64,000 nt of DNA from Vibrio hangzhouensis (lineage in GTDB: Bacteria > Pseudomonadota > Gammaproteobacteria > Enterobacterales > Vibrionaceae), in the NCBI RefSeq assembly GCF_900107935.1, contig NZ_FNVG01000002.1, positions 62,001-126,000 on the forward strand, written 5' to 3'. Below are positions 38,458-48,300 of this stretch, one piece after another (position 1 is the stretch's first letter; the number at the start of each line of letters is the position of its first letter). The position numbers were made by a program, and so were the translations under genes. The notes below the pieces were generated by a model. That model had not been told where the DNA came from, made no database searches, and saw only the letters and a list, made by a program, of their open reading frames with translations.

Positions 38458-39384
38458 ATGAATGATTTGTTTACTAAAACTGATTATTCACTGTATTCCA
38501 ATGCGATGACATTTGTACGTCGTCCATACGTGAAAAATCCAGTGTCTGCTGATGCTGACGTGGTGGTTTTGGGTGTTCCTCTCGACATGGCGACCTCTGG
38601 TCGCCCTGGTGCTCGCATGGGGCCAGACGCGATTCGCCGCGCTTCGGTTAACCTAGCGTGGGAAGGAAAGAAATTTCCATGGGATTTCAACGTATTCGAC
38701 AAAACTAAAGTTATCGACTCTGGCGACTTAGTTTTCGATTGTGGTGATGCCGAAGATTTTACCTATCGCTTAGAAGCCGCGACCAGTGAAATTCTAAAGA
38801 GCGGAAAAACCATGCTCGCACTTGGTGGTGACCATTTCATCACATTACCTATCTTGCGAGCCTATGCTAAACACCACGGAGAGATGGCTCTAATCCATTT
38901 TGACGCACATACTGACACCTATGCTAACGGCAGTAGCTACGACCATGGCACCATGTTCTACCATGCACCAAAAGAAGGTCTGATCTCAGCTAAACACTCG
39001 GTGCAGATTGGTATTCGTACCGAGTACAATTATGACGACCATGGCTTTAACGTCATCAATGCTATGCAGGCCAATGATCTGAGCTCAGAAGAGATCGTCA
39101 AACAGATACGCGAAACCGTCGGCGACAAACCTGTCTATATCACATTTGATATCGACTGTTTGGACCCAGCATTTGCACCTGGGACAGGTACCCCCGTATG
39201 TGGCGGTCTGAATTCCGACAAAGTACTGAAGATCATTCGAGGCCTGGCGGGGGTCAACGTAGTGGGTATGGACGTGGTTGAAGTCTCTCCCCCATACGAC
39301 CAGAGCGAACTCACCGCACTAGCTGGGGCGACTATCGCGCTAGAGCTACTCTACGTGTGGGCCAGCAAGGCGGAACAAGAGTAA
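38458..39384 (+). CDS. speB: Agmatinase
   Basis: A 308-residue ureohydrolase that splits agmatine to putrescine and urea. The Mn ligands are in [20 protein letters not shown] and [18 protein letters not shown]; the [17 protein letters not shown] loop near the N-terminus is typical of agmatinase. It starts at the base after the speA stop, with no gap, and is followed by a strong terminator, so speAB is a two-gene operon. Confidence 0.96.
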   Translation: MNDLFTKTDYSLYSNAMTFVRRPYVKNPVSADADVVVLGVPLDMATSGRPGARMGPDAIRRASVNLAWEGKKFPWDFNVFDKTKVIDSGDLVFDCGDAEDFTYRLEAATSEILKSGKTMLALGGDHFITLPILRAYAKHHGEMALIHFDAHTDTYANGSSYDHGTMFYHAPKEGLISAKHSVQIGIRTEYNYDDHGFNVINAMQANDLSSEEIVKQIRETVGDKPVYITFDIDCLDPAFAPGTGTPVCGGLNSDKVLKIIRGLAGVNVVGMDVVEVSPPYDQSELTALAGATIALELLYVWASKAEQE

Positions 39385-39391
39385 TACTACC

Positions 39392-39426
39392 AAGAAGCAA
39401 GTCACCAATAGGGGCTTGCTTCTTTT
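39392..39426 (+). terminator. Terminator of speAB
   Basis: A perfect 10-bp stem AAGAAGCAAG/CTTGCTTCTT with T tail. Confidence 0.9.
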
Positions 39427-39439
39427 ACATTCCATACCT

Positions 39440-40027
39440 TCATTCTCGTTGATGGCGATTAATCACGTTTTCCAGCGTCATGATGCCAAACATGATTTTT
39501 CTGACGAATGATTCTGAGCTACCAACAAAATAGAACTGAGGGTGACGCGACCATATCGCCTGAAGTTTTTTATCCAGTCGAGCCGCCTGCTCCGTCGATT
39601 CATTGCGAACCGGATTATTGCTGTTAATGTCATGACCGCTTGCAGCCGCTGATTCAAAGAAAATCACCGCATCATAACGCGCGACCTCAGTTTCAAAGTC
39701 TGAATCAATCACCTTGAAAAAGTCCTCTTCCTCACCCGGCCAATAAGCCAGACCATCCAACGATCCTCTGTCACACACCAGCAGCCTTTCTGGATATTGG
39801 AGCTTATACATCTCTTCAAGATTTTTTTGAAGCTGGTAAATGGTCTTCTGAACCAATTTAATGATTTCGTCGTCGTTAGTACGGGCAATCCCTTGCGAGA
39901 ACAGCACCGTCGCAGCCTCAGGAACCACCGCGATTTTTTCGCATAACTCTCGCTGAAACAGATCCAGCGCCGTGGTTTTGCCACCGCCGGGTCCCCCTGT
40001 TACCACAACTTGCAACTGCTTTTTCAT
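39440..40027 (-). CDS. P-loop ATPase/kinase-like protein (AAA_28 type)
   Basis: A 195-residue protein with a Walker A motif VTGGPGGGKTTALD at residues 8-21, then VVPEAATVLF and VCDRGSLDGLAYWPG, where Asp-Arg-Gly resembles the DRG/DRS of nucleoside or nicotinamide-riboside kinase-like proteins. The fold resembles the AAA_28 family, whose members include kinase-like proteins of mostly unknown substrate. AGAGG precedes ATG 40027. It converges with speAB and is monocistronic. Confidence 0.8.
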   Translation of the reverse strand: MKKQLQVVVTGGPGGGKTTALDLFQRELCEKIAVVPEAATVLFSQGIARTNDDEIIKLVQKTIYQLQKNLEEMYKLQYPERLLVCDRGSLDGLAYWPGEEEDFFKVIDSDFETEVARYDAVIFFESAAASGHDINSNNPVRNESTEQAARLDKKLQAIWSRHPQFYFVGSSESFVRKIMFGIMTLENVINRHQRE

Positions 40028-40280
40028 AGCGGCCTCTGCCTAGTGGTTTGTTCTATATAGAGTTTAGTTGAAGAACGGCATTTTTGAGCAGATTAGACGT
40101 CCGAAACGGAACAAACCTGAAACTCTCTTATTGAAGGCGTTTTTTTTGATAAATAGAACGAAAACTAATCGGCCCTGCTCTCAAGTACAACCCGACGACA
40201 TCACTATTTGAATAAGGACGGGGGCTGCACCACTAGCTCTAATAAACGGTACACAGCAACCTCTGAGCATTCGTGGGTAC

Positions 40281-40832
40281 TCACAAATCTAGAACAAGAT
40301 TTCTTCCGGTAACATAGTTATAGGATGCTACGATGAGTTGAAGAACAATCTTTAGTTCTTCTTCATTCACGGGTGTGTAGATCATCACAAATCCTTCCCA
40401 ACCCTTTCTTTTATCAGCCCAGGGGTGATGAACCGCCCAGCCTGCCTCAACCGCTTTAACCGCTAATGCTGGCGGCAGAGAAGCATGCAGGCTTCCATCA
40501 GGATGGACATGGGCAAACTCTCGACCACCAACGATTGCGTAGGGCTTGGCAAGTACAACATCGTCTGTTAGCCAAAAACCCAGAGCACCCGGTAATGAAA
40601 TCACTGTGTTACGGACCTCAACGCCTGGAATTCGCGCGACGTGGGTAAGCAATGCGGTTGAAATCTCTGGATCTGGCTCGATGCCCAACTGTACATGCGG
40701 CACGCTATCTGTCGTCGCCGGTATCGGTGTAGCTTTCGCTGGCAGGTGTTCTGTCTCAGATGCCGCAGCTACCTGCATCATGAGAAATAAAGCAAGCACA
40801 GGTAATGTACGCAGTATATTAACAATATTCAT
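40281..40832 (-). CDS. Secreted DUF5519 (luciferase-like domain) protein
   Basis: A 183-residue precursor with a signal peptide (through MQVAAASE). The mature part contains KPYAIVGGREFAHVHPDGSLHASLP and VEAGWAVHHPWADKR, then VMIYTPVNEEELKIVLQLIVASYNYVTG, a pattern known as the DUF5519 or luciferase-like domain, with conserved histidines of unknown role. GGAG lies 6 bases before ATG 40832; the longer frame to 40871 lacks a site. It is the last of three genes with cytochrome b561 and cytochrome c', so a periplasmic redox-linked role is possible. Confidence 0.75.
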   Translation of the reverse strand: MNIVNILRTLPVLALFLMMQVAAASETEHLPAKATPIPATTDSVPHVQLGIEPDPEISTALLTHVARIPGVEVRNTVISLPGALGFWLTDDVVLAKPYAIVGGREFAHVHPDGSLHASLPPALAVKAVEAGWAVHHPWADKRKGWEGFVMIYTPVNEEELKIVLQLIVASYNYVTGRNLVLDL

Positions 40833-40874
40833 GTTTAACTCCGCTATCAGATAATACATGTATTGCCGCACCGT

Positions 40875-41549
40875 CTATATGGGCAGGGACCACAACCAGA
40901 TAACCCAACCTGCGGATACCACAACTGCGAAAATTAACAGAGAAATGCGGACTTCTATTACAATTTTCTCGATGGGTGGAAGCGGTTTACGACCATGAAC
41001 CATTGCAGCGATCAGTGGTTCCTTCAACAAAAATTTATGAATCAGGACGGCGATGACGTGAAGTGCAACAATGATCTTAAGGCCAACCTCAAGCAAACGG
41101 TGGATAGTTCCACCAAACTCTCTAAGGTCAGCAGACACCAAGTGGTAGAGGGGCCCATTCCAAAGTATGTCGTCCGTTGTAACCAAACCTGTAAGCGCTT
41201 GAATGCCTAAACCAACTATCATTGCTATAACCATAATGGCTCCGGCCGGATTATGGCCCGCATAGTGGTTTGCGTGGCCTTTAACCACCTTCTGAAGGTA
41301 GTGCAGGGCTTGACGTGGTGATCGCACGAAATTGCTAAACCTTGCGTGATAAGAGCCCACAACGCCCCAAATAAATCGGAACAGAATAAGCCCTGACAGC
41401 AGATACCCAGCGAGCATATGCATCCTCATCCAGTCATTACCAATTTCACCACTGACGATCAAAAACAGAAACAAACAAACCAATGCCCAATGAAATATTC
41501 TGGTTGGTACATCCCATACTTTGGTGAGTGAGTGTGGATTGTTTTCCAT
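40875..41549 (-). CDS. Cytochrome b561 family protein
   Basis: A 224-residue four-helix di-heme-b membrane protein. KVWDVPTRIFHWALVCLF, MHMLAGYLLSGLILFRFIWGVVGS, IHRLLEVGLKIIVALHVIAVLIHKF carry the heme-coordinating histidines and the KVWD start is typical of b/b6-type cytochromes encoded with small soluble cytochromes. A fifth hydrophobic helix at the C-terminus (LLIFAVVVSAGWVIWLW) is extra. It likely moves electrons between the quinone pool and the partner cytochrome c'. It is 42 bp from the DUF5519 gene and 70 bp from the cytochrome c' gene. Confidence 0.9.
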   Translation of the reverse strand: MENNPHSLTKVWDVPTRIFHWALVCLFLFLIVSGEIGNDWMRMHMLAGYLLSGLILFRFIWGVVGSYHARFSNFVRSPRQALHYLQKVVKGHANHYAGHNPAGAIMVIAMIVGLGIQALTGLVTTDDILWNGPLYHLVSADLREFGGTIHRLLEVGLKIIVALHVIAVLIHKFLLKEPLIAAMVHGRKPLPPIEKIVIEVRISLLIFAVVVSAGWVIWLWSLPI

Positions 41550-41619
41550 ACTATTTCGCTCTCTATAATAGAATTTGCTGGCATTGGTTTGGCTAGTGGA
41601 GACCATAGCCTGTCAGGAA

Positions 41620-42084
41620 TTAATCGTCCGCTTTGACGAGTTTGTGACAGCCCTGACACGATTTACCCACTGCGCCTATGTTTTTTTGAAGCTCACTTAA
41701 TCCGTTACCTGCATTTAACGCCAGTGCACCAGAAGCTTCAATCCAAATTCCATGTTTCTCCGCTACCTTGGGATATTGAGACCACGCTTCAGGCTTAGCA
41801 TTGGTTGAAATCGCTGAGTTAGAATTATCCGAACCCACAGGCCACATAGCACCGTTATTCATTTGGGACGCAGCATGAATATTCTTGGCCAATGCTTCAG
41901 CCAGCTTTGCGTCGTATTCGCGATTACCTTTCGCCATATCACCCAGAATGCCAAGGTTAAATTTCAGCACCTGCATAAATGCCTGACGAGCTTCTACTTC
42001 TGCTTCAAAGGGTTCTGCCGCCAATGATTTGTTGCCAAAAGCCAATATCAAAACAGAACAGACAGTAACAAGGATCCTTTTCAT
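41620..42084 (-). CDS. Cytochrome c' family protein
   Basis: A 154-residue precursor with a signal peptide (through KSLAAEP). It is a four-helix-bundle c-type cytochrome with the heme motif CQGCH near the C-terminus (SCQGCHKLVKADD), the position seen in cytochromes c'. The central AMWPVGSDNSN and WSQYPKVAEKHG segments fit. GGAG precedes ATG 42084. It starts a three-gene unit with cytochrome b561 and DUF5519 and lies head-to-head with a LysR gene 99 bp away. Confidence 0.9.
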   Translation of the reverse strand: MKRILVTVCSVLILAFGNKSLAAEPFEAEVEARQAFMQVLKFNLGILGDMAKGNREYDAKLAEALAKNIHAASQMNNGAMWPVGSDNSNSAISTNAKPEAWSQYPKVAEKHGIWIEASGALALNAGNGLSELQKNIGAVGKSCQGCHKLVKADD

Positions 42085-42183
42085 ACTATGAACTCCATAT
42101 TCGTTCTTGTTAGTTGTTGTTTTTACTATACCCGTGCTAATTTGTAGGTAAATTCCTCAATTAAGCACAATGGATTTGCAAAA

Positions 42184-43077
42184 ATGCACAACATTCGATG
42201 GGATGATTTACAGTATGTTTTGACTGTTGCGAACGAAGGCTCCGTCTCTGCGGCCGCAAGATCACTTGGTGTTAATCACAGTACGGTATTACGCCGACTA
42301 AACGCATTTGAACATCGTCATAAGTTACGAGTGTTTCACAAGCTACCAACTGGATACAAACTAACACTGGAAGGACGGCAACTACTCGACTCTGCCCTCT
42401 CAATCGAGTCTACCGTAAAAGCGCTGGAGCGTAAGATATTCGGTCAGGAAATGAAATTAGAGGGGACATTGCGATTAACAACAACCGACACACTGCTGCG
42501 CTTAGTCTTATTCCACCATCTGGCTAAATTTCATCAACTCTATCCACGAATTCAGATTGAACTGAATGTAACCTCTCGCCAGCTAGATCTTTCGCAACTG
42601 GATGCAGATGTAGCCATCCGACCCGCCAAGGAATTACCTGAATCACTCATTGGCATAAAACTGTCCAGCATCGCTTTTGGTGTTTATGGAGCACCAATTT
42701 ATATCAACAGCCTCCAGGGGCAACATCCATTAGAGTCAGCAAACTGGCTAGGAATAAGCTCGGCAATGATACAGGGAAGTGCCTCACGGCAAATATCGAA
42801 CAGCACTCCAGACGAACAGGTTGTTCTAAAAGCCGATTCCTTTGAGCCACTTGTAATGGCTGCTGAGCAAGGTATGGGACTGGCGTACCTGCCGTGCTTT
42901 GTTGGCAACTCTTCGGGGAGGTTGCAAAAAGTAGAAATGGAGATCAAACACAAGGGTACAGATTTGTGGATGATGACGCATAGTGACTTAGAAAACTCAG
43001 CGAGAGTAAAAGCCTTTTTCGACTATATGAAAGAAGCAATAAAACCAGAACGAACTCGTTTGGCAGGATTAAGTTAG
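42184..43077 (+). CDS. LysR-family transcriptional regulator
   Basis: A 297-residue LysR protein. The helix-turn-helix is in LQYVLTVANEGSVSAAARSLGVNHSTVLRRLNAFE (residues 8-42), followed by a linker helix and a substrate-binding domain (about 90-295). It is divergent from the cytochrome c'/b561/DUF5519 unit, with a 99-bp shared promoter region, the classical arrangement for control of the divergent operon. The inducer is unknown. A hairpin follows the stop. Confidence 0.93.
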   Translation: MHNIRWDDLQYVLTVANEGSVSAAARSLGVNHSTVLRRLNAFEHRHKLRVFHKLPTGYKLTLEGRQLLDSALSIESTVKALERKIFGQEMKLEGTLRLTTTDTLLRLVLFHHLAKFHQLYPRIQIELNVTSRQLDLSQLDADVAIRPAKELPESLIGIKLSSIAFGVYGAPIYINSLQGQHPLESANWLGISSAMIQGSASRQISNSTPDEQVVLKADSFEPLVMAAEQGMGLAYLPCFVGNSSGRLQKVEMEIKHKGTDLWMMTHSDLENSARVKAFFDYMKEAIKPERTRLAGLS

Positions 43078-43084
43078 TAAAAAC

Positions 43085-43103
43085 AGTACTCATGAGTACT
43101 TTT
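43085..43103 (+). terminator. Terminator of the LysR gene
   Basis: AGTACTCATGAGTACT is a perfect 16-bp palindrome just after the stop, followed by TTTT; stem AGTACT with a CATG loop. Confidence 0.65.
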
Positions 43104-43270
43104 CGACAATCCAAACATTCGCCTTAATCCTAATCTAGCGCCACGGGTAATACCCTTCATTGACAATAAACGACCTAAACTCTTTTACCTAATGGCGCGA
43201 AATGACAAGTTCTTCTTCGCCAAATATCTAAACTACGCCTCATCCAATTTTTCCATGAGGCACAAACACC

Positions 43271-43504
43271 ATGCGTAACCTACTTCTGATTCTCGCTGCA
43301 CTTCTACTACCTGTATCAGCAAGCTATGCAGACATCTCTATCAAAACAGATAACCTTGAACTTAGCGAAGACTGCGTAAGTTATGAGTCAAAGCACGTAA
43401 AAGTTGAATCAGAAGAGTGTGATAACAAGAACCATAAAGATAAAAAAAATCGAAGTGTTCACGGGGGAGATAACCCGGGTAAAGGACATGGAAAGAAAAA
43501 ATAG
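43271..43504 (+). CDS. Small secreted Lys/His/Gly-rich protein
   Basis: A 77-residue precursor with a clear signal peptide (MRNLLLILAALLLPVSASYA) and a mature part of about 57 residues. It has two cysteines (SEDCVSYES and SEECDNKN), which could form one disulfide, and a very basic tail (NHKDKKNRSVHGG, then GKGHGKKK). GAGG lies 9 bases before ATG 43271. No family is recognised. The tail could bind metal, DNA or polyanions, but that is speculation. Confidence 0.65.
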   Translation: MRNLLLILAALLLPVSASYADISIKTDNLELSEDCVSYESKHVKVESEECDNKNHKDKKNRSVHGGDNPGKGHGKKK

Positions 43505-43515
43505 CTTCTACAATA

Positions 43516-43542
43516 GCGACCACTGTTCGTCGAAGTGGTCGC
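43516..43542. terminator. Hairpin between convergent genes
   Basis: A perfect GCGACCACT/AGTGGTCGC stem (43516-43542) sits between two convergent genes. There is no adjacent poly-T, so termination is uncertain. Confidence 0.45.
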
Positions 43543-43561
43543 GACCAATGACAATGTTGGC

Positions 43562-44023
43562 TTAATGGTTTCCACGGCGATAAATAGAGCCTAGTAACGC
43601 AAAAATACACACCAACACCATGGGTAAATTAATCAACGCTCCAGGTGCATCGCCAGCCGTCACCACTGGCTTATACATGCCAATCGCTAGTCTTCCTGCG
43701 TACTCGGCAATCATGATGATGTACATCAGTGGAATTAAGCTTCGATAGCGAATGGAAACCAAAAGATAGAGAAACGCAATCAGCAACTGCGATAACCCCC
43801 ACAATGCGAAGACACCAATTATGGTTGATGCCGCCTCAGAGCTGAAAGCATCCAACGGTATCGTTGCAATACTTTGCGCACCGCCATCTGCGGCCAGTAA
43901 GTGATGCTGACTACGCCATAACGTGACAGCCGTCAGGAAGTAAAACAAATATTGGCTAAGCTTTGCGCCTTGATAGTGGTTATCAATGACTTTAGGGAAA
44001 ATAGATTTAAAAACAAAACTCAT
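43562..44023 (-). CDS. Hypothetical four-helix membrane protein
   Basis: A 153-residue protein with about four hydrophobic segments (residues 22-38, 62-90, 92-112 and 128-148). No recognised motif. AAGGAAGG lies 6 bases before ATG 44023. It begins 12 bp after the DUF3313 lipoprotein gene on the same strand, so the two are likely an operon for envelope proteins. Confidence 0.7.
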   Translation of the reverse strand: MSFVFKSIFPKVIDNHYQGAKLSQYLFYFLTAVTLWRSQHHLLAADGGAQSIATIPLDAFSSEAASTIIGVFALWGLSQLLIAFLYLLVSIRYRSLIPLMYIIMIAEYAGRLAIGMYKPVVTAGDAPGALINLPMVLVCIFALLGSIYRRGNH

Positions 44024-44035
44024 TTCAACCTTCCT

Positions 44036-44713
44036 TTATTGAGTGTCAACAGGATCTTGGTTCAGTAACGTCTGCTCCAGCTTATTGACCCATAATCTTA
44101 GTATCTTGCGAATTTCTTCTTCTGGATCGAGGATATTGTCAAAACTTTTATCACCTGCAACGATATCAATTGCAGAAAACAGCGGCTCACCACTTTTGCT
44201 ATCACTTATCAGTACTTCGACTCTGGCGGTTGTAACGTTAGTATGCTCCCCAGTGGTAAGCATAGACGCATATGAAATCGCTAACCCGATCGGTAATACC
44301 GTACTGGTTGTCGCCAATATCGAGTTTGGTGTCGATACATTACTCAGAGCAAACTGCACTGTTAAGCCACTCTTTTGACTACTCAACTCAGGGGCTGACG
44401 TGGGTGATTTATAGGCACCTAGAGTATCTTTGGCCTCCGATTCAAGGTAATTAGCAAAGGCTCTTAGCTGAACCTCGTCAAACTCAGAACCCTCGACTTC
44501 CAATCTCGTTGGAGCGACATAAAAACTAGAGTACGTAGAAAATTTGTCTTTTAATGTCCCATTATCAACGTATTTTTTCGGTATCCATACATAGCGCCAT
44601 GAGGCTGAGTTATTCGTCGCATGATATTCAAATTCATTGCTCTTGGAGCGCTCTGGTGCCATGCTGCACGCGGTTAATGTTACTAAAAGTCCCATCCAAA
44701 TGAGTGATCGCAT
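44036..44713 (-). CDS. DUF3313-like lipoprotein
   Basis: A 225-residue precursor with a lipobox at LLVTLTACS (Cys at residue 16), so the mature protein is lipid-anchored. The mature domain, with FSTYSSFYVAPTRLEVEGSEF near the start, a repeat of beta-strands and a C-terminal helix (EEIRKILRLWVNKLE), resembles DUF3313. TAGGA lies 6 bases before ATG 44713. Function unknown; it likely acts at the outer membrane. Confidence 0.75.
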   Translation of the reverse strand: MRSLIWMGLLVTLTACSMAPERSKSNEFEYHATNNSASWRYVWIPKKYVDNGTLKDKFSTYSSFYVAPTRLEVEGSEFDEVQLRAFANYLESEAKDTLGAYKSPTSAPELSSQKSGLTVQFALSNVSTPNSILATTSTVLPIGLAISYASMLTTGEHTNVTTARVEVLISDSKSGEPLFSAIDIVAGDKSFDNILDPEEEIRKILRLWVNKLEQTLLNQDPVDTQ

Positions 44714-44906
44714 CCTGCTTCCTATAGATTGCTGTCCAATATATTAGCTACTCTAACCGAGCCTCATCTTCGGGTAAGCGTTTAGAGAACGAATGGGTAT
44801 AAATCTGGCATGAAATGTCCATTCAGAACAGGTCATTGAGTGTCACCGCACCTCGCCAGTTTTAAGAACTCCATGCCTCCAACTGATACGTATCGCAACG
44901 GCGATT

Positions 44907-45263
44907 TTATTCAATGCGTGTCCAAATCATGGTTTTCGAAAAAAATCCGGCTGTGACCTCTATCTGCAATGTGTTATCCACGGGCTTGATCTCCGCATCA
45001 TAGTGTTTCGCTTTCTTAATCGCGTACACTTTGCCTTCATAACCATCTGGTGCTTCTACTATGGCCGACAATAATTGCGTACCTTCCAACTCCGCCTTGG
45101 ACGGAGAGCTTGTCACGACTCCCTGCCAACGCCCTGATTCGGTTTGGCTAATTTCAATTTGTGTGGATTTATTTTCCGCCAACCATAGGCCTTCAATCGG
45201 GGCTGAATTGGCAAACGTCGTCACCGACCATAAGGTAAAAAAGAGTGTGACTAGTATTTTCAT
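44907..45263 (-). CDS. DUF2147-like periplasmic protein
   Basis: A 118-residue precursor: a signal peptide (through TTFANS), then PIEGLWLAENKSTQIEIS, GRWQGVVT and a final FFSKTMIWTRIE strand. The pattern (glycine-Trp start, small beta-barrel, terminal Trp) fits DUF2147, a lipocalin-like family found in many proteobacteria. It lies downstream of the RND operon but beyond its terminator. Function unknown. Confidence 0.72.
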   Translation of the reverse strand: MKILVTLFFTLWSVTTFANSAPIEGLWLAENKSTQIEISQTESGRWQGVVTSSPSKAELEGTQLLSAIVEAPDGYEGKVYAIKKAKHYDAEIKPVDNTLQIEVTAGFFSKTMIWTRIE

Positions 45264-45295
45264 TGTAAAGCCCTTGTTTAATTTAAAATCGTTTC

Positions 45296-45315
45296 AAAAA
45301 GGGAGAGTGGCTCCC
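45296..45315 (-). terminator. Terminator of the RND efflux operon
   Basis: On the minus strand a GGGAG-N5-CTCCC stem (45301-45315) is followed by TTTTT, 37 bp after the permease stop. Confidence 0.7.
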
Positions 45316-45351
45316 CCCTCCCATTAGTCCTTTCACCCACTAAAATTTGGG

Positions 45352-48300
45352 TTAAACCTCTACTCGATAGAAGATGCTGTACAGGACGGGAACAAATATC
45401 AGCGTCAGCAAAGTAGAGAAAATAAGCCCGGCAATAATGGCGATCGCCATGGTTTGCCACATTGCTCCCCCTGTTATGAGTAGCGGAATCATCCCTAGAA
45501 CAGTGGTCAGAGTGGTAAGGAGAATTGGCTTCATGCGCCTCTTACCCGCTGCGATCAGTGCATCAATAGCACGCTTACCTGACAACAGTTCAATATCCAC
45601 TTGTTCAAGTAAAACGATGGCGTTGTTAATCACGATACCCGCCAGCGATATCACGCCTAAGAATGTCATGAAACCAAAGAAGCTATTACCAATGTGTAGA
45701 CCTGCTACTACCCCAACAAACGCGATTGGAATCGTTGATAAGATGATGATGGGCTTTCTAAATGAGTTAAACTGCGCCACCAGCAAACCAATAATGACAA
45801 ACAGCGCCAGTGGCAGATTTTCACTGATACTGCCTGTCGACTTTTTCGACTTCTCTTCTTCACCGCCAATTTCATAGAAGATGCTGTTCGGCCAAGTTTG
45901 AGACTCTGTCTCCAACCAAGGTAAAATCGCATTCAGCCCTTCATTCGCGGTATAGCCAGGCTCCAACTGAGCACCAATGGTGACCGATTTGTAACTATTG
46001 CGACGATAGATCTTGGCGTTTTGCCATACGATATCGACGTCGGCAATGTGCGCGAGCGTCACGCTTCCCGCAGGAGTATAGATTGGCAGTGCCAAAATTT
46101 GTTCAACATTAAGTTCCTCACGCTCTTCATTAGAAAGCACGATAGGGATACTCAAGATTCCGTCACGAAACTCACTCAAGTTTTTGCCAACCAGTGACGT
46201 TTGCAAGCTAAGTGCGATGTCTCGGTTATTCACGCCTGCGAGCGCGGCTTTTTGTTGGTCAATAACAATACGGATGGTTTTGGTTTTTTGCCCCCAATCG
46301 TCACTCACATCCTTGAGGCCATCTATACTGGCTAATTTCGCCTTGACCTCTTGAGTAATCGCAAAGACCTTATCCTGATCCAAGCCATTTAATCGAATTT
46401 CAACCGGATTCAGAATCGCCGCGCCATTTTCGATAAGTCTTGTGGTCGCAATGGCATCTGGATGATTCTCGCTGATGTAAGACTCGATACGTTGCATCAG
46501 TTCAGGATTATCACGATAGTCGTGGGTGTTGATGATCCAGAATGAGTATTCCGGGCTCGACGTTCGAGAGCTGTGCGGTAAAATATAACGCGGGCCACCG
46601 TAACCTACGTACACCGTCCAGTTTTTGATACCTTGATTATCCGTATCTAATTCCTTGACGCTAGGCTTACCATGCGAAGGTTCCTTAGCTTGCAACGAAA
46701 ATAAGAACTGCTCAATGTCCGCGACCATGGCTTGGTTGTGCTCAATGGACGTTCCCATTGGCATCGTCACTTCCATTTTGAAAAAAGTTCGCTCTGATGG
46801 CGGGAAGAAGATATTCGGTAACCACTTCATCGCTTGAAAAGCGAATACCGTTGCCACCACCATGGTCGCCACAGTGAGCCAGCGAAAACGGATAAGCCTG
46901 GTCAGTAATTTGGCATACCACGCGAGCTGGCTAGGTGACTCTTCCTTTACCTGTTTGGTTGGCTTTAAAAGCAGTACACAAAGTAGCGGGATCATCACTA
47001 GGCTCAACAGCCAAGAGGCCAAGAGCGTAATAGTTACGACCACAAATAATGCCCCCGTATACTCACCCATATTCGACTTTGCTAAAAAGATCGGCAAGAA
47101 AGCGGCGGACGTGGTTAAGGATGACGTTAGCAAAGGCAGTTTAAGCTCATTGGCACTCTCAATGGCTGCGACATTTTTGCTCACCCCTTGATTAATGCGC
47201 ACCAGAATATTTTCCGACATCACAATGCCATTATCGACCAACATACCGAGTGCAATAATGAGCGCGGCAAGGGAGATCTGATCCAGACCAACCCCAATTT
47301 TAGACATCACCAAAATGGTCAGTAGCATACTGATAGGCACCAGTAGAGACACAATCAGCCCGGTTCGCCACCCTAGGAAAATAAACATCACCAAGCCAAC
47401 AACCGTCATCGATTGCACTAAGCTTGATACAAATTGATCAACCTTGTCTTTCACTTCCTTGGGAGCAAAATTGACCTTGCTGATCTCCAAGCCAATAGGT
47501 AACTGACGAGTGAACTGCTCTACATAAGCGTCGACTTGTTCGCCCAAACGCACATTATTGCCGGTTTCAACCATAGCAATCGCAACGTTAACGGACGGCT
47601 TTCCATTGAAGTAGACTGGATTGTTGATAGGAAACTCGTACCCCGATTCGAGGGTGACCAGACTGTCCAACCTCACTGTCTTACCGCTACTTGGTAACGT
47701 CACCAAGGTACCTTTGATCTCATCCGGTGTGTTGTAGTTACCACTCGGCTCAATCGGTAAGCGCTCCTGACCAAAAACAACACTGCCGCCACTCAAGACA
47801 ATATTCTGTTTCGACAAAATATCCGCGAGCTGATTGGGTGTTAAATCATAGGCCGCTAACGCATTGGCATCGAATTTAAGTTTGATTTGCTCTTGCTGTA
47901 CGCCATGAAGGTCAACCTTAGCCACATCGTCAAGCAAGAACAGTCCACTACGAAGGTCTTCTGCTGTTTGTTTTAGTTCACGATAAGAAAAACCTTCACC
48001 GTGAATCGCCAGCACGATGCCATATACATCGCCAAACTCATCGTTAACCACAGGTGCTGAAACACCTTCTGGTAGTGTGCTCGCAGCGCGGTCTATCTTG
48101 CGACGCAATTTATCCCAAATAGGTTGTAGCTCAGAGTAGTCCTCTTTGATGGCGACGGTGAGTATCGACACTCCATTTTTAGATTGGCTCTTAACAAAGT
48201 CCAATTCCGCAAGCTCTAGCACCGCTTTTTCAAGCGGGTCGGTCACCAGATCCTCGACACGTTTTGGGCTGGCACCGGGAAACTGAGTAATGACCTGTGC

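Noticed and set aside
43516..43542. A small RNA built on the strong hairpin between convergent genes
   Set aside because: No promoter or poly-T was found, so only a hairpin or weak terminator is reported.
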